From contig NC_065921.1 in NCBI RefSeq assembly GCF_024586455.1, positions 90,642,061 to 90,706,060 on the forward strand: a DNA stretch of 64,000 bases, read 5' to 3'. The stretch is from Bactrocera neohumeralis (Eukaryota > Arthropoda > Insecta > Diptera > Tephritidae). Position numbers and translations under genes: made by a program. The notes below the pieces were generated by a model. It had not been told where the DNA came from. It saw only the letters and a program-made list of their open reading frames with translations, and did no database searches. Shown one piece after another: positions 50,761-62,146 of the stretch (positions within the stretch are counted from its first letter, which is position 1; each line of letters starts with the position of its first letter).

Positions 50761-53700
50761 AATTAATGTTATCAGAACCTCAAATCTGTACATTTATCGA
50801 TTTCATGTTTTTAGAATGAGTGTAAAAAAACTGTAGAAAGGTAGAAACGAATCATTATGAAACATGTTCAATTCTGAAAGCGATTGCTACTTTTTAGAAA
50901 CATCGGGTTGAATTATATTATGTCATTTTCTCTATGTGGAAGAGTACACTCGAGTATACGGTAAGAGTGAATTTGTGCCCGGTAAAAATGTTCCCACCCA
51001 CGTTGCTTTTCATTTCGTCAGCTACTGATTTGGTTACAAACATATGTTTTCTGAGACAAAAACAAGCATGTGTATTTTTGGACAGTACTAATATGTAGAT
51101 ATGTACATATGTATTTTGCTCAAATATTTCGTAAAGCAGGAAGTACTTTTCACATTGACATTAGAGCAAAATTCAGTTGAAACTCGGTACGGATTCAGTT
51201 ACTTGCTGTAGATAAAGAAGAATTGATTTCGAGAAAGATCAAGTATGCAATATGCCGTTGCAAGACGTCTGCTGCTGAAAGTATTTTAGAAGTTTCCGAA
51301 TTGCATGAAACTGTATATAACAAACCGCAATCAGTTAGTGGTTCAATGATTCTTTTCAACGCAAACTGGACGCTGATGCGCATAAGTTGCATTCCGGCTA
51401 CAAATCCGTATTTACTCATTCGTCAGGATAATGCTTTATTTCTAATATCCTTTCACATCGGTTTATTTGCCACATATTCTTATTATCTATCCTTTTGAAC
51501 ACTTGCTGTTTTATCTGGTTTTGGGTTCATCCCTTTTAGGCTTAGCCTTTTGCGCTTGAAAAGAAATTTTGAATACCTTCATATTTTGCAATGTGTTCTC
51601 ATATCATTTACGAATGGTTGCGTAGCTATCCATTTCTTGACCTTCTCATTTTTTCTACAAGGCATTTGAAAACAACACTGCACTGCCGGTTTTCGGTTTT
51701 GTTTATCTCAGCTATGCACAAGTAATGATCATGGGGTAATTTGACCATTGATCAATTTTATAAGAGTGGTTCCTATTTAAATCGAGTTTCATGAATTAGT
51801 CATTGTACAAAAATAACGACAATCAACACATTTTTAAAGTAGGCACATAGCAACTTTGTATATCCATAAATACATACTTATTTACTTCAGTTACTTGGTA
51901 AAATAAGTACAGCATATTATAGATTGGTTGTCACCTCTCATAACAAAGTATTGATGTCTAATTATTAATATAAATATATGCATATACGTATGAAAAAATT
52001 TGGAAGATTTCACTTTAAAACAGATACATTCCATACCCGTATAAAAGAATGAAAAAGATCCTCTAAGCATTTCCGAAATATTTTGAAAACTCTACTCAAA
52101 GCGTTGGTGTCGAAATTTCAAAACAGTGCAACAACATCTCATAGATAAAACAATAAAATATATCCATATAACATTAATAGTATCGTCCTAAGGTTTTGTG
52201 CACAAATGTGCATTATTGCGATAAATTGGTAAGTTCAGTGGAAACAGCCAGTCCCAAGAGATTGATGTAAAAGTTCTCTGAGATAGAAGAGTTCTTTATT
52301 GGTTCCCTGCAATAAAAAAGAGATCTCATTTCCGGTGAAGCCAACAAAATGTAAAAGGATATTCACATGTTACTGCGAGCGCGATTGGTACCAATAAATC
52401 AAGGGTACCAAATTCATTGTATACTGGTGCAACATATATACGATTTTTTGCCAAACATGCACCAATAATATTAACAACAAATAATTAAACATAAAGCCGA
52501 TGCATGCGGTTTTGATTTGTGCCCATAGAACAATGTTAGTTTGCTGATCAGTAATCACCCATTGCCAACTGTGCTGCCTTGGATGGCAATCACGGCACGC
52601 CTTTGGTTTCTTCTTTATATTTTTGATGCGAGGAGCTGTAAAGCGTTAAAAGCGAAAGTGAAATTCAAATAACACGAGAAACCCACAAAAATGTGGAAAC
52701 AAATTATTGCTTTGTGAATGTATAAATAAAAGTGAAATTTCCGGTATTCAGAGTAAATATAAATAACACGACCTTAATCGAAGTGAAATCAATGAAAATG
52801 AAAACTAGAAATTTGTCGAATATATAATAGAAGCAAATGCAAAGAAAATAGGAGGACATTAATCGTTGGTTATCAAATTGCACAAACGCAACGGGAAGTC
52901 TATAAAATTTGAAAGTTGATCGTTGACGATAGGAGAGAGAATAATAAAATCAAACACAAATATTTGTGAAACTCATGTTCGATTGAGAGAAAATCTTTAC
53001 TATCTAATATATCTACATGTATATGTAATTAACTAAACGGACATATTGCATACAATTTTATGGTTTAAATTAAATTTAGTATGTATGTATATTTTAGTTC
53101 TTTATAGATTAGTCAAATTCGCTAAAATAGATCTTGTCCAGTTTAAAGAAAATGTTTGCACTTTAAAACTACGTCTATAAGAAACAGAGGAAAAATTAGT
53201 CGACTTTCCAAAAATTATTACACATCTAAAAATTATGAGATTTACAATGTTGAATACATAATGTTGAAAAAATAAGTACTAGTGCTAACTTTGGATTCGT
53301 CAAAATATTTTCCTTATAAGAATAAAATATATAAATACCATGTGTTTATATTGCAATATATAAAGTTATCAATAACTAAGAGCATTCTAACAAAATTCTG
53401 CTAATACATAAACATATGTATATGTACATACATACTTATTAATAAATACATATGTAGATATATACATACTATGTATGAACTTTGCGTACATATAAACTAA
53501 AATTATATTCTCATTATGTTTCAAAACGAATAAGAGAGCACTAAGCCCTAAATTCATAAATTTAACCACTACATGTTGAAATTTATTAACTTTTTATCTT
53601 ACTTTTACTAAAGCAGAAAGAATGAATCACAGGTAACTGGATTTGGGAATGTACAGTAGGAAATAATCAAATGTATCATACGAGCATGCTGTAACTATGT

Positions 53701-54620
53701 ATTTATTTATGTATGTATGTGTTAAAATTTGTCAATAATTATTTAGTAATTCAAGAGTTTGCCATGACAGTCAGAGTTAGCATATTCGATACAGTGGTCT
53801 CTATAATCTCATCAAGCCATTTTCGCATATTTCGCACTGCATAGATGGATTCGTGCTTTGTTCCTTTTTTTATAGATTAATTTAGTTGAGCCAATGAAAA
53901 ATCATTTGCGAAGGTGAAAATTTTCATAACTTAAGTGTCAAAGGTACGTGCTTCAGTGAGTATGAAGAAGCGTTTTATGTGAAATATGTAAGTATTCAAA
54001 AACAAAAGCAGACACATGACATAATAAAAAATATAAAAGATGTAATTCCAAACTCTACGCTTTGAAGATAGCGCCGATTGTTAATTTTCATGCTTTAAAA
54101 ATTGTCCATCAGAATAATGAAAAAGTGTGTGTCAGTATTCGCTAAATTGAACGAGTGTTATATCACGTAAAAATTTTGACGTTTATGTATGTAAGTATAT
54201 AGACACATTGTAAATTTTTAAGTGTTAATAGGAACTGGTTCGGAGCTGAAATCACTGAAAATTAATCAATATGAAAATTACAGTGAATGTTATAAATGCT
54301 ATAATAATCGTTTTTAGTAAATTTATATATGCTTTCAAATAAACCTATTATTACCAGCGCATTATCCTTATAACTTTAGAAATCAGCCTAGTATTTGTAA
54401 GCGCTTGGACTTCTTATAAATTTCGTGGTGATTAAATGGTTTTTGTAGAAGAACGGTCAATTTGTCACACAAATTTAATAATTAGTAAAAAACGTTTTTG
54501 ATTGATAAAACTATTAGTTTAAAAAATATAACTATATTTACTATAGATATTCGATGTTGACCATATGTATGTATGTGTATAGTATAATATTAATGCTTAT
54601 AGAAATGTACATATGTATAT
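50761..54620. other. Gene-free interval
   Basis: AT-rich sequence with simple repeats near 51090-51112, 53410-53475, 53700-53720 and 54560-54620. Open frames of 60-91 codons have no recognisable motif. No promoter or 3' processing signal for the gene to the right can be assigned with confidence. Confidence 0.45.
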
Positions 54621-55217
54621 TCATAGGTTTCCACTGCATTTTCGATTTGTTGGTGACAAGGGGATTCGAACTTTAGGTCCAAAATTGCTCTTCGTTTCAG
54701 ATAAGTGACGATAGCGCTGCAGTTCCCGAAGCTCATCACAGCGCTTAGCTCTAAGTAATCCAAAATTTGTCTGATTGCCATAACTTCGAGTAAGGTCATC
54801 CTTCGGGTTCTTTTTTAACATCCAATCGTTGCCCCCCAACAAAACTCGTGATGTTTCTGGTAAAATCCGATACTGAAGATCTGTCATGGTCGTCATATTA
54901 TGCAGAAATATATCATTGCACTGTTGGATATTTGTTTCTTTGTTTTTCATTTTGTTTCGAAAACGAATTATCTTAACATTTATAAAATCGTCTGCACCTC
55001 TTGGATCGTCTTTTGCAACTGGTTGTAAATAATCACTTTTATACGTGGTTTTTCCATCGATACATCCACTGTGACCGTAAATTCCTGGTGTTATGGCGTG
55101 AATGTCGTTTTGTAGACCACTCATACGTTCTTGGAACCAATTGCCTATCAGCACTTCGGGACTGTAGATAGTGCAAATTAAGGCCTTTTTGTTCTTAATC
55201 TTTTGATTGTATGCCAT
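54621..55217 (-). CDS. CFAP107: CFAP107 (C1orf158)-like axonemal microtubule inner protein, single exon
   Basis: This open frame codes for 198 residues, begins with ATG at 55217 and ends with TGA at 54621. It is the only long frame in the window that is not a repeat and has no internal break. Near the N-terminus, residues 22-31 read VLIGNWFQER, which resembles the conserved VL-GNW-ER motif of CFAP107. A second similar block is NQTNFGL (148-154), followed by a charged RAKRCDEL stretch. The length is close to that of mammalian CFAP107 (about 180 residues). No signal peptide or membrane segment is visible; the protein is basic and rich in Lys, Arg and Asn. CFAP107 family proteins bind inside the doublet microtubules of motile cilia and sperm flagella, so a role in the fly sperm tail or chordotonal cilia is inferred. 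The family call rests on remembered motif similarity, not a search. A weak ATTAAA on the minus strand lies at 54474-54479. Neighbours are unrelated repeats. Confidence 0.7.
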   Translation of the reverse strand: MAYNQKIKNKKALICTIYSPEVLIGNWFQERMSGLQNDIHAITPGIYGHSGCIDGKTTYKSDYLQPVAKDDPRGADDFINVKIIRFRNKMKNKETNIQQCNDIFLHNMTTMTDLQYRILPETSRVLLGGNDWMLKKNPKDDLTRSYGNQTNFGLLRAKRCDELRELQRYRHLSETKSNFGPKVRIPLSPTNRKCSGNL

Positions 55218-55594
55218 TCACTATAATCTTAATGTACATATGTACATACATATATACATATGTAAACATTTATATGTATATAAATCAAAATACAAACAAA
55301 TGTATGTACGCACAATTCAAATATGCACTAATTTTATGCTTTTACTATCTGTGAATATCTTTGCCTACAACAAATCTGTTGAAATCCTAAAATTTCTGTT
55401 GCAAAATCAAATTCCGAAACTTTTGAAGTATATATAAATGTAAGTTCGATTTAACAAATAATCAAGAAATATTTTGTAATTTGTGACAGGTAAATTTTGG
55501 AATACTTTCTTGAAAGTCCCTTCTTTTGTAAGATAGCAGAATTAAAATTGTTATCAGAGTTGTGAATAAACTCCTATTCGCTCGTGCCAAACTA

Positions 55595-56506
55595 CAAGGT
55601 GCGTTCCAAATTAAACAGGACTTTTTGTGTCTAGCGCCCCCTGGTGGCGCCATCGACTGGTTCGTTAGAATTTGCTATCTTTATCGATGGTCCAGTGAAA
55701 ATTTCATGACATTTCATTGTTTGGAAGTGAAGTTATTGCGTTTTAAGTGTCAGTATGTTTGTATTATCGGTGCGAAAATGTGCTTCGAACAAAGAGCCAA
55801 CATTAAATTTTGTGTTAAAATTGGCAAAACTTTTACCGAAACGTTTTAATTGATGAAACAAGTTTATGGCGATAATTGCCTATTACGTACCAGAGTGCAC
55901 GAGTGGTTTCAACGTTTTTAAAGTGGTCGTGAGGACATACATAAATGATGATCAACATGTACGCCAATCAAAATCCGTGATCACCGGAAATTCCATAGAA
56001 ACTGGGCGTGAATTCATCAAAAATCAGCCGAAATCATCATTGAAATTCATGGAAATGGAATTGAAAATCTCCAAAACATCGATTTATCGCATTTTGACCG
56101 AACATTTGGGCTTACGAAAGGTGCGTGCACGGTTCGTTCCGCACAAATTGACTGACGACCAAAAATCCGTCTCATCGATCGACGCTTGTGACCGATTATT
56201 TGACCAAAAATCACATTTTAACCATTAACCACTCCCCGTAATCACCTTCTTCCTTTTCGAAATAATTCATTTGCCCATGAAAGGAAAGCGTTATGCAGAC
56301 GTAGAGGCCATTCAAAAGGCTTGCACCGGCATACTGGCGGCCGTACCGGCCAATGAGCTATACACTCGTTCGACATGCTTTTGGACCTTGCAAAAAGCTG
56401 TATTGAAGCAGAAGGAGACTATTTTGAATAAAATAAATTGATTTTGCCGAAAAAACCATTTGTTCTGTTTTTTTTAAAGTCCTGTTTACTTTAGAACATA
56501 CCTTTG
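55595..56506 (+). mobile_element. Internally deleted mariner-like element with TIRs and TA duplications
   Basis: The left terminus CAAGGTGCGTTCCAAATTAA and the right terminus, read inward CAAAGGTATGTTCTAAAGTA, are inverted repeats that continue into a shared AACAGGACTTTTT. TA dinucleotides lie directly outside at 55593-55594 and 56507-56508. The length of 912 bp is short of the roughly 1.3 kb of a full mariner. The interior encodes both ends of a transposase but not the middle. This is a typical non-autonomous deletion derivative. Confidence 0.9.
55779..56438 (+). pseudogene. Mariner transposase pseudogene lacking the catalytic core
   Basis: From 55779 the frame reads MCFEQRANIKFCVKIGKTFT, then a stop at about 55847 and LMKQVYGDNCLLRTRVHEWF, the paired HTH region. 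After another stop and a frameshift it continues NDDQHVRQSKSVITGNS, EFIKNQPKSSLKFMEMEL, SKTSIYRILTEHLGLRKV and RARFVPHKLTDDQK. It then jumps to TDYLTKNHILTINHS, LPMKGKRYADVEAIQKA, CTGILAAVPANE and SCIEAEGDYFE, the C-terminus. The stretch with the first two catalytic Asp residues is deleted, and the SPDLAP block is degraded. Confidence 0.85.
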
Positions 56507-56508
56507 TA

Positions 56509-58820
56509 TGTACATCATATTTCTCAAATGTACATACATACATATGTACATATAGTATACACGAGAACGGAATATTAATAATAATATATAACGTCACTCA
56601 ATTAGCTTAACAATATCACCGATCCAATTAGTTTCAAGCAAGCGATCATATTAAAAATTGCTTGTTTACTTTGAAATGGCTCTTTAGCTAACAAAGTGAT
56701 TAAAATCATACGTGAAAAAATATAACGGTTCATATTGGGAAACCTCAAAAAATAACACCACATGCTTACTGTTAAACGTGTTTAAGGATTAACATAGTCA
56801 AAGGTACTGGACTGGCAAGCAAGCTGGTAGGGCCCCCCTATGCAAGTACCATATCCAAATGTGGCAACACTCACAAGTGATGAATCAGTACTAATGCAAG
56901 ACAGGATAATCAGAGACGTATTGTTTGGTGATTAAAGCTATCCGTGTAATTTGGTACTCACATAAAATGAACTAATGATTTTTTGTATATTTTAAAAAGT
57001 ATCGCATTACCATATGAATATACAGTTAATACTACGGGTGAGTCCACATAGTAACAAATGTTGATGATGGTTTACCACTGTTAAGAAAATATATACATAC
57101 ATACATATGTATGTAGATAAAAATGTCAACATGCTGTCATCGTATGGTGCCGAGCTCGCAAATTTTGACACTTCGTAACAAATGTCAACGCGAACGTTAA
57201 CAATCAACAAAATTAAATGTAAAAAATAAGACTTCATACCTTTGATAGTATGTATTGCTGTTTAGAATTTCTGTAGTTTTCAAAGTTTTTTATATGAATT
57301 TGAAAGAGTTTGCCTCCTGTCAACGCTAGTTATATCAAATACTAATTGGCTTTGAAAGATTGGTGACATGTGACATTTATACTGAGCCTGAAGACAATGA
57401 GCAACATACTTATATTAAGTCAAACTATACTAATATCTTATATACATATGTACGTACATACATACATATGTAAGTACGTGTACCTATATTTTCATTCTTT
57501 TCACAAACTAATAATAATAATTCTTTCTCGGCATGTATTGAAGATTAATATTTTTCGCATGTATGTACATATGTACTCAGTTACATATGCATTTTATTAA
57601 AATTTACTTAGCAAAATTATTATAAGAGTATACTATGCGTTGATAGTGTTTTAAGCTTCTAACTTATTTTTAATTTGATGCAGTTATTAAGATTTAAATG
57701 TTGCTATCATAAAAATGGATTCATGTCAATTATCATGTGACGTTTGCCACTTTCTTTTTCTTATCGGGTTACTATTTGCCATATACATATGTATCTAGTA
57801 TTTAATAATTTTATATGAGCCAAAAACTATTTTACTAAAATTAGTATTCTATGTACGTATTGTAAACTATTTTCGTATAAAAAATGTCGATGTATAGTAC
57901 ATACTTATCTACATACATACACATACATACATATATGTAAATATGTAGTACTTGCGGAGTTGAATAATGTAATTTTTATTTTAATTAAGTAAATATTTAC
58001 TTCTTACCTATCATGGATGTACAGTTTTGTTGAGAATTCAGATTCATTGGGTCGTCACTCTGCAACACCTAAGCAAAACACCTAACGGTGGCCACAATAA
58101 AAATTATGACAACCAAGTAGCAAGCGTACATATGTATGTATGTATGTATGCATGAATATGTATGCATAATATACATATGTATGTACAATGCACATAAATG
58201 AGATCACTTAAGCTACCAACACACAATTCCAAATAATATTTCGTTGGGTATGCAAACTATATAAAACATATTTATGTACATATGTATGTATGATGAGATA
58301 ACTTGCAAATACGCATATGCATATGTATGTATGTACTCATATACATTAGTATACATGTTGTATATGTATGTTTAAAAATAGTACATTTTTCTACTCTCCG
58401 AACGAGTTCGCAAAAAGATCCACCGCAATGTGATTACTCGATAATAGCACAGTATAAGCTGACAATTTCGCTACCCAAATTAGTGACTATGCGCAAAGTG
58501 CAGTGGCCGACCCCATGATAAGCCTAAAGTCCTTGATCTTCAAACTACGCGCATCAATGCTACGTTGCAGCGATTTCATCTAAAGTCGTATGTGACGGAT
58601 TTGACAGATATGCTACGCGACGCCCGTCCTTTGCAAACGAGCATTCAATGAGCGCGTATATTCAAATTGATTTAGCCCCCTAGCTGCAGCACAACTTCTG
58701 GCCTTATCGCAGATAACGCAGAACTCTTGCTCGTCAACACTGGTTCAAACAAAAATATTTTAATTTATTCTATTTAGATGTTTACCCCACCTCCAACACA
58801 CACGTATTCTTTCTTGAGCT
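56509..58820. other. Gene-free interval rich in TATGTA/TACATA arrays
   Basis: Arrays lie near 56505-56552, 57090-57120, 57440-57475, 57560-57580, 57895-57940, 58125-58190 and 58270-58370. The exception is 58385-58760, which has a higher GC content (near half) than its surroundings but no long open frame and no family I recognise; it may be an old gene or repeat relic. Confidence 0.45.
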
Positions 58821-59497
58821 TTATTTTTATACCCTGAACAGGGTATATTAAGTTTGTCACGAAGTTTGTAACACCCAGAAGGAATCGTCGGAGACCCTAT
58901 AAAGTATATATATAAATGATCAGTATGTCGAGCTGAGTCGATTTAGCTATGTCCGTCTGTCTGTCCGTCCGTCCGTCCGTCTGTCTGTATACATATATAC
59001 GCACTAGTCTCTCAGTTTTTAAGATATCGTTCTGAAATTTTACAAACGTCATTTTCTCTTCAAGAAGCTGCTCATTTGTCGGAATGGCCGATATCGGACC
59101 ACTATAACATATAGCTGCCATACAAACTGAACGATCGGAATCAAATGCTTGTATGGAAAACTTTCACATTTGACAAGATATATTCACAAAATTTGGTATA
59201 TGTTATTTTCTAAGGCAACAATATAACCTCCGAAGAAATTTTTCAGATCGGTTAACTATAGCATATAGCTGCCATACAAACTGAACGATTGGAATCAAGT
59301 TCTTGTATGGAAAACTTTCACATTTGACAAGATATATTCACGAAATTTGGTATATGTTATTTTCTAAGGCAACAATGTAATCTCCGAAGAAATTGTTCAA
59401 ATCGGTAAACTATAGCATATAGCTGCATATAACAGAAATGCACCTGTGAAGGGTATTTAGCTTCGGTACAACCGAAGTTAACTTCTTTTCTTGTTTT
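58821..59497. mobile_element. Mini-me-like element with GTCY tract and 154-bp tandem repeat
   Basis: It starts near TTATTTTTATACCCTGAACA and contains GTTTGTAACACCCAGAAGG, a TA run and then a GTCC/GTCT tract at 58951-58988. After that a 154-bp unit repeats head to tail: ACTATA-CATATAGCTGCC starts at 59101 and 59255, with a partial third at 59409. The element ends with the short inverted repeat CTTCGGTACAACCGAAG and TTAACTTCTTTTCTTG. The combination of a TA and a GTCY microsatellite around a conserved core is the published description of mini-me retroposon-like elements in Diptera. No protein is encoded; the minus-strand 74-codon frame is repeat-derived. Confidence 0.75.
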
Positions 59498-61140
59498 TGT
59501 TTACTTTTAATTATACTCTTGGGCGCAATTTAATTGAGCTATTTGGCTACTACAAGTACATACATATGTATATGTATTCGTGATATAAATACTTTCGCGA
59601 GAAATTTTTGCGCCACGTCAGACTTGAGGCGATTTCAGGGAACGGAGTAACTGTTGAGTGATGTCAAAACAATGTCTTTAGATTCACAAATATTCTTTGC
59701 AAAGCTTCCTGGAAAACATGTAGCAATTAAACCTACACATGTTATAGTCAAAGACCCTAATAGCTTTCAGAAACACAACTTATATATGGTACATATAACC
59801 ATGTAATATTCTTAGGTATATACATACATACATATGTACATATGTATATAATAATGCTCTGAACTGTTTCTTTTTCGGCAAAATAACTAAACAAATTTTA
59901 TTTGTTAGCTTCATACGCTGTTACAATTTCAGTGACTGGTTTCTAAATCAGATATAAAAATTGGTGTAGGTATAAATACCGAAAATTTTTATTTACCGTC
60001 TATTCCAAACCTTATCTCTGCTGACACTTTCCCGTACATTCGCCTTTATGACATTGTAAACGCTTCCGTTTTATTATTATTGAAACAAAATTCAATGGCC
60101 AACCGGTTAACTGTTTTCTGTTCATTATCTATTATATCGGTGAGAAAACTGTTATTTTTATATTAAACATACGTACATATATACATACATACATATGTAT
60201 ATAGAATTTGGCTTTAGAGAATATACATAGATAAAAAACCATCTGATGAAAAGCAAAGAAAACAAACGGTGTAGGAATAACGCTCTGAGACAGGAAGAAG
60301 TCTTAAATGCAGAAACTGCCCATCATACAAATGGTTGATTGTTGCTTTCTTCGATTAGAGAAACATAACATTGCGAGGTAACTTCCTGTTTTCCTAATGA
60401 CTAAAGTATAATGGGGATTAAAATATTTCATTTAATTCATTTTTTAAACCTCTCAATATTCTCTATTGTTCCCATTATAGATTAAGAATGCAGAAATTGT
60501 ATACCTTTCCATACAAAAAAATCTTATAGATGCACACATGTATAACGTAGGAAAGCAAAGAGTACGAGTATCATTTCAACAGTGCACCAGCCAACTGGTT
60601 CTATTTCTCCAAAATAACACATATTAGCAATGAAAAAATAAATTAAAATTAATTACTTTCTTTATAAGATCATTAGAAATCAAATTTATGGGATACAAAG
60701 TCTCATTATATCCGCATATGTGACTATTTATTTTATACTCCTATTCGCAATACTATCATATGATACGTATACAACCGTTATTAACCTATGGTTTCAGAAT
60801 TTCATTGCCTCAAATGCTATGGGATTATGCAATAGGTTAGTAATAAAATACTTAATTTGATTATGCTCTGAGATTTGGTATATAAAAGTTATTTTTTACC
60901 AAAGAAAATAAGATATAAGCGTGTACGCAGACTTCTTCTGGCGAGTTGCACAGTTGTACAATAGGCAAACTTTAACATCCCATAGTTAGAGTACATACAT
61001 ATGTACATACATACATACATATGTACATATGCGAAGAACGTACATATTTATAATTTAATATAAAAATTTTGTACAATGGACTGCAACTTCAACGGATGTT
61101 TATAAAACCTACCTCATCGAATCTGATCGAGATTTCTTTA
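59498..61140. other. Gene-free interval
   Basis: AT-rich sequence with TACATA/TATGTA arrays near 59550-59575, 59817-59850, 60170-60203 and 60991-61031. Nothing else is seen. Confidence 0.45.
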
Positions 61141-61142
61141 TA

Positions 61143-61846
61143 TTGGGTAGTCGAAAAAGTCTTTTATTCATGTCTAAATACAAACATATACATACATTCG
61201 AGTGGGAAAAAAATCAGATATTTTTTTAATTTTTGTATAAGGATAAATTTCATGGAGCTATAAAATTCATAAGCAAAAAGGTTGCCGTAAAATAATTTTC
61301 AACTTCGGCCGTTGAACTCTTTCAGCGTTTGGGTTTATGAAAAAATCGAAGAAGATTAAATCATTAAATTTCCTACAAAATATTGGTAGTCGAAAAAAAC
61401 TTTACGTATTTTTAATCAAACTTCAACTTATTTTTTTTTATATTTATACTAATAAATAAATAAACAAATATGTAACATTTTGTCCGATTTGCCATTTTTC
61501 CGCTAGAGACATTATTCCATCTATGTAAAACTTTCATGAGTGTAAATCGAAATTACAAATTTCCAGAACGGAAGCGAGCGTACCATTGCGAGAACTGATA
61601 CAGCACCGTCTTCCCTTTTATACACAAAATGTAAAATATAGCGAATTTCTTCAATATTTTCACTCATTTTTGAACAGCTGTAACTTTTTTTCAACTTCGC
61701 CGAATTTAATTTTTGGCTAAATGAAGCTTAAAATCTCACCTTTCCAACACTTTGTGGTATGACACAATGTGATTGGTAGCACTGGAGATATACGACTGCA
61801 ACGACATCTGTTGACAAGATACGAAAATACTTTTTCGACTACCTAA
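61143..61846. mobile_element. TIR element (704 bp) with a nested extra terminus
   Basis: The left end TTGGGTAGTCGAAAAAGT (61143) and the right end, read inward TTAGGTAGTCGAAAAAGTAT (61846), are inverted repeats. TA flanks both (61141-61142 and 61847-61848). A third, left-type terminus TTGGTAGTCGAAAAAAACTT preceded by TA lies at about 61383. The structure may therefore be a shorter element (about 61383-61846) beside or inside a left fragment of another copy. No transposase is encoded. The TA target is compatible with Tc1/mariner-type MITEs; the superfamily is not certain. Confidence 0.75.
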
Positions 61847-61983
61847 TATAATATAAATAATACTCAATACTTGAACGATGTAAATGATAACATCATTGAT
61901 ATAACCTTTCCTCAACTGCCCAAATACATACATACTTTTGTATATACATTCTCAAAATACCCGCCCACAAGCAATTAAGAGAT

Positions 61984-62146
61984 TTCGCTATCGCTCTATG
62001 GAAGTTTTTTTTTTTTGAAATTAGTAAAAATGGCGGCGGTTGGAACAAAAAGTATCGATTTTTGCCCTTTTTTTCGACATCTTTTCGTAGAAAAAAAATA
62101 GGAAGATTTCAAAAAAAAATAAAAGCTTCCATAGCGCTATAGCGAA
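61984..62146. repeat. Inverted repeat, about 40-bp arms
   Basis: The left arm TTCGCTATCGCTCTATGGAA followed by a T-run pairs with the right arm, an A-run followed by CTTCCATAGCGCTATAGCGAA. Pairing has a few mismatches and continues into TTTGAAAT/ATTTCAAA inside. The spacer is about 80 bp. It may be a small MITE; clear flanking duplications were not identified. Confidence 0.6.

Noticed and set aside
54655..54680. GGGGATTCGAACTTT, resembling a tRNA B-box on the minus strand
   Set aside because: It lies in the coding sequence of the CFAP107-like gene, and no A-box or cloverleaf arms can be drawn around it.
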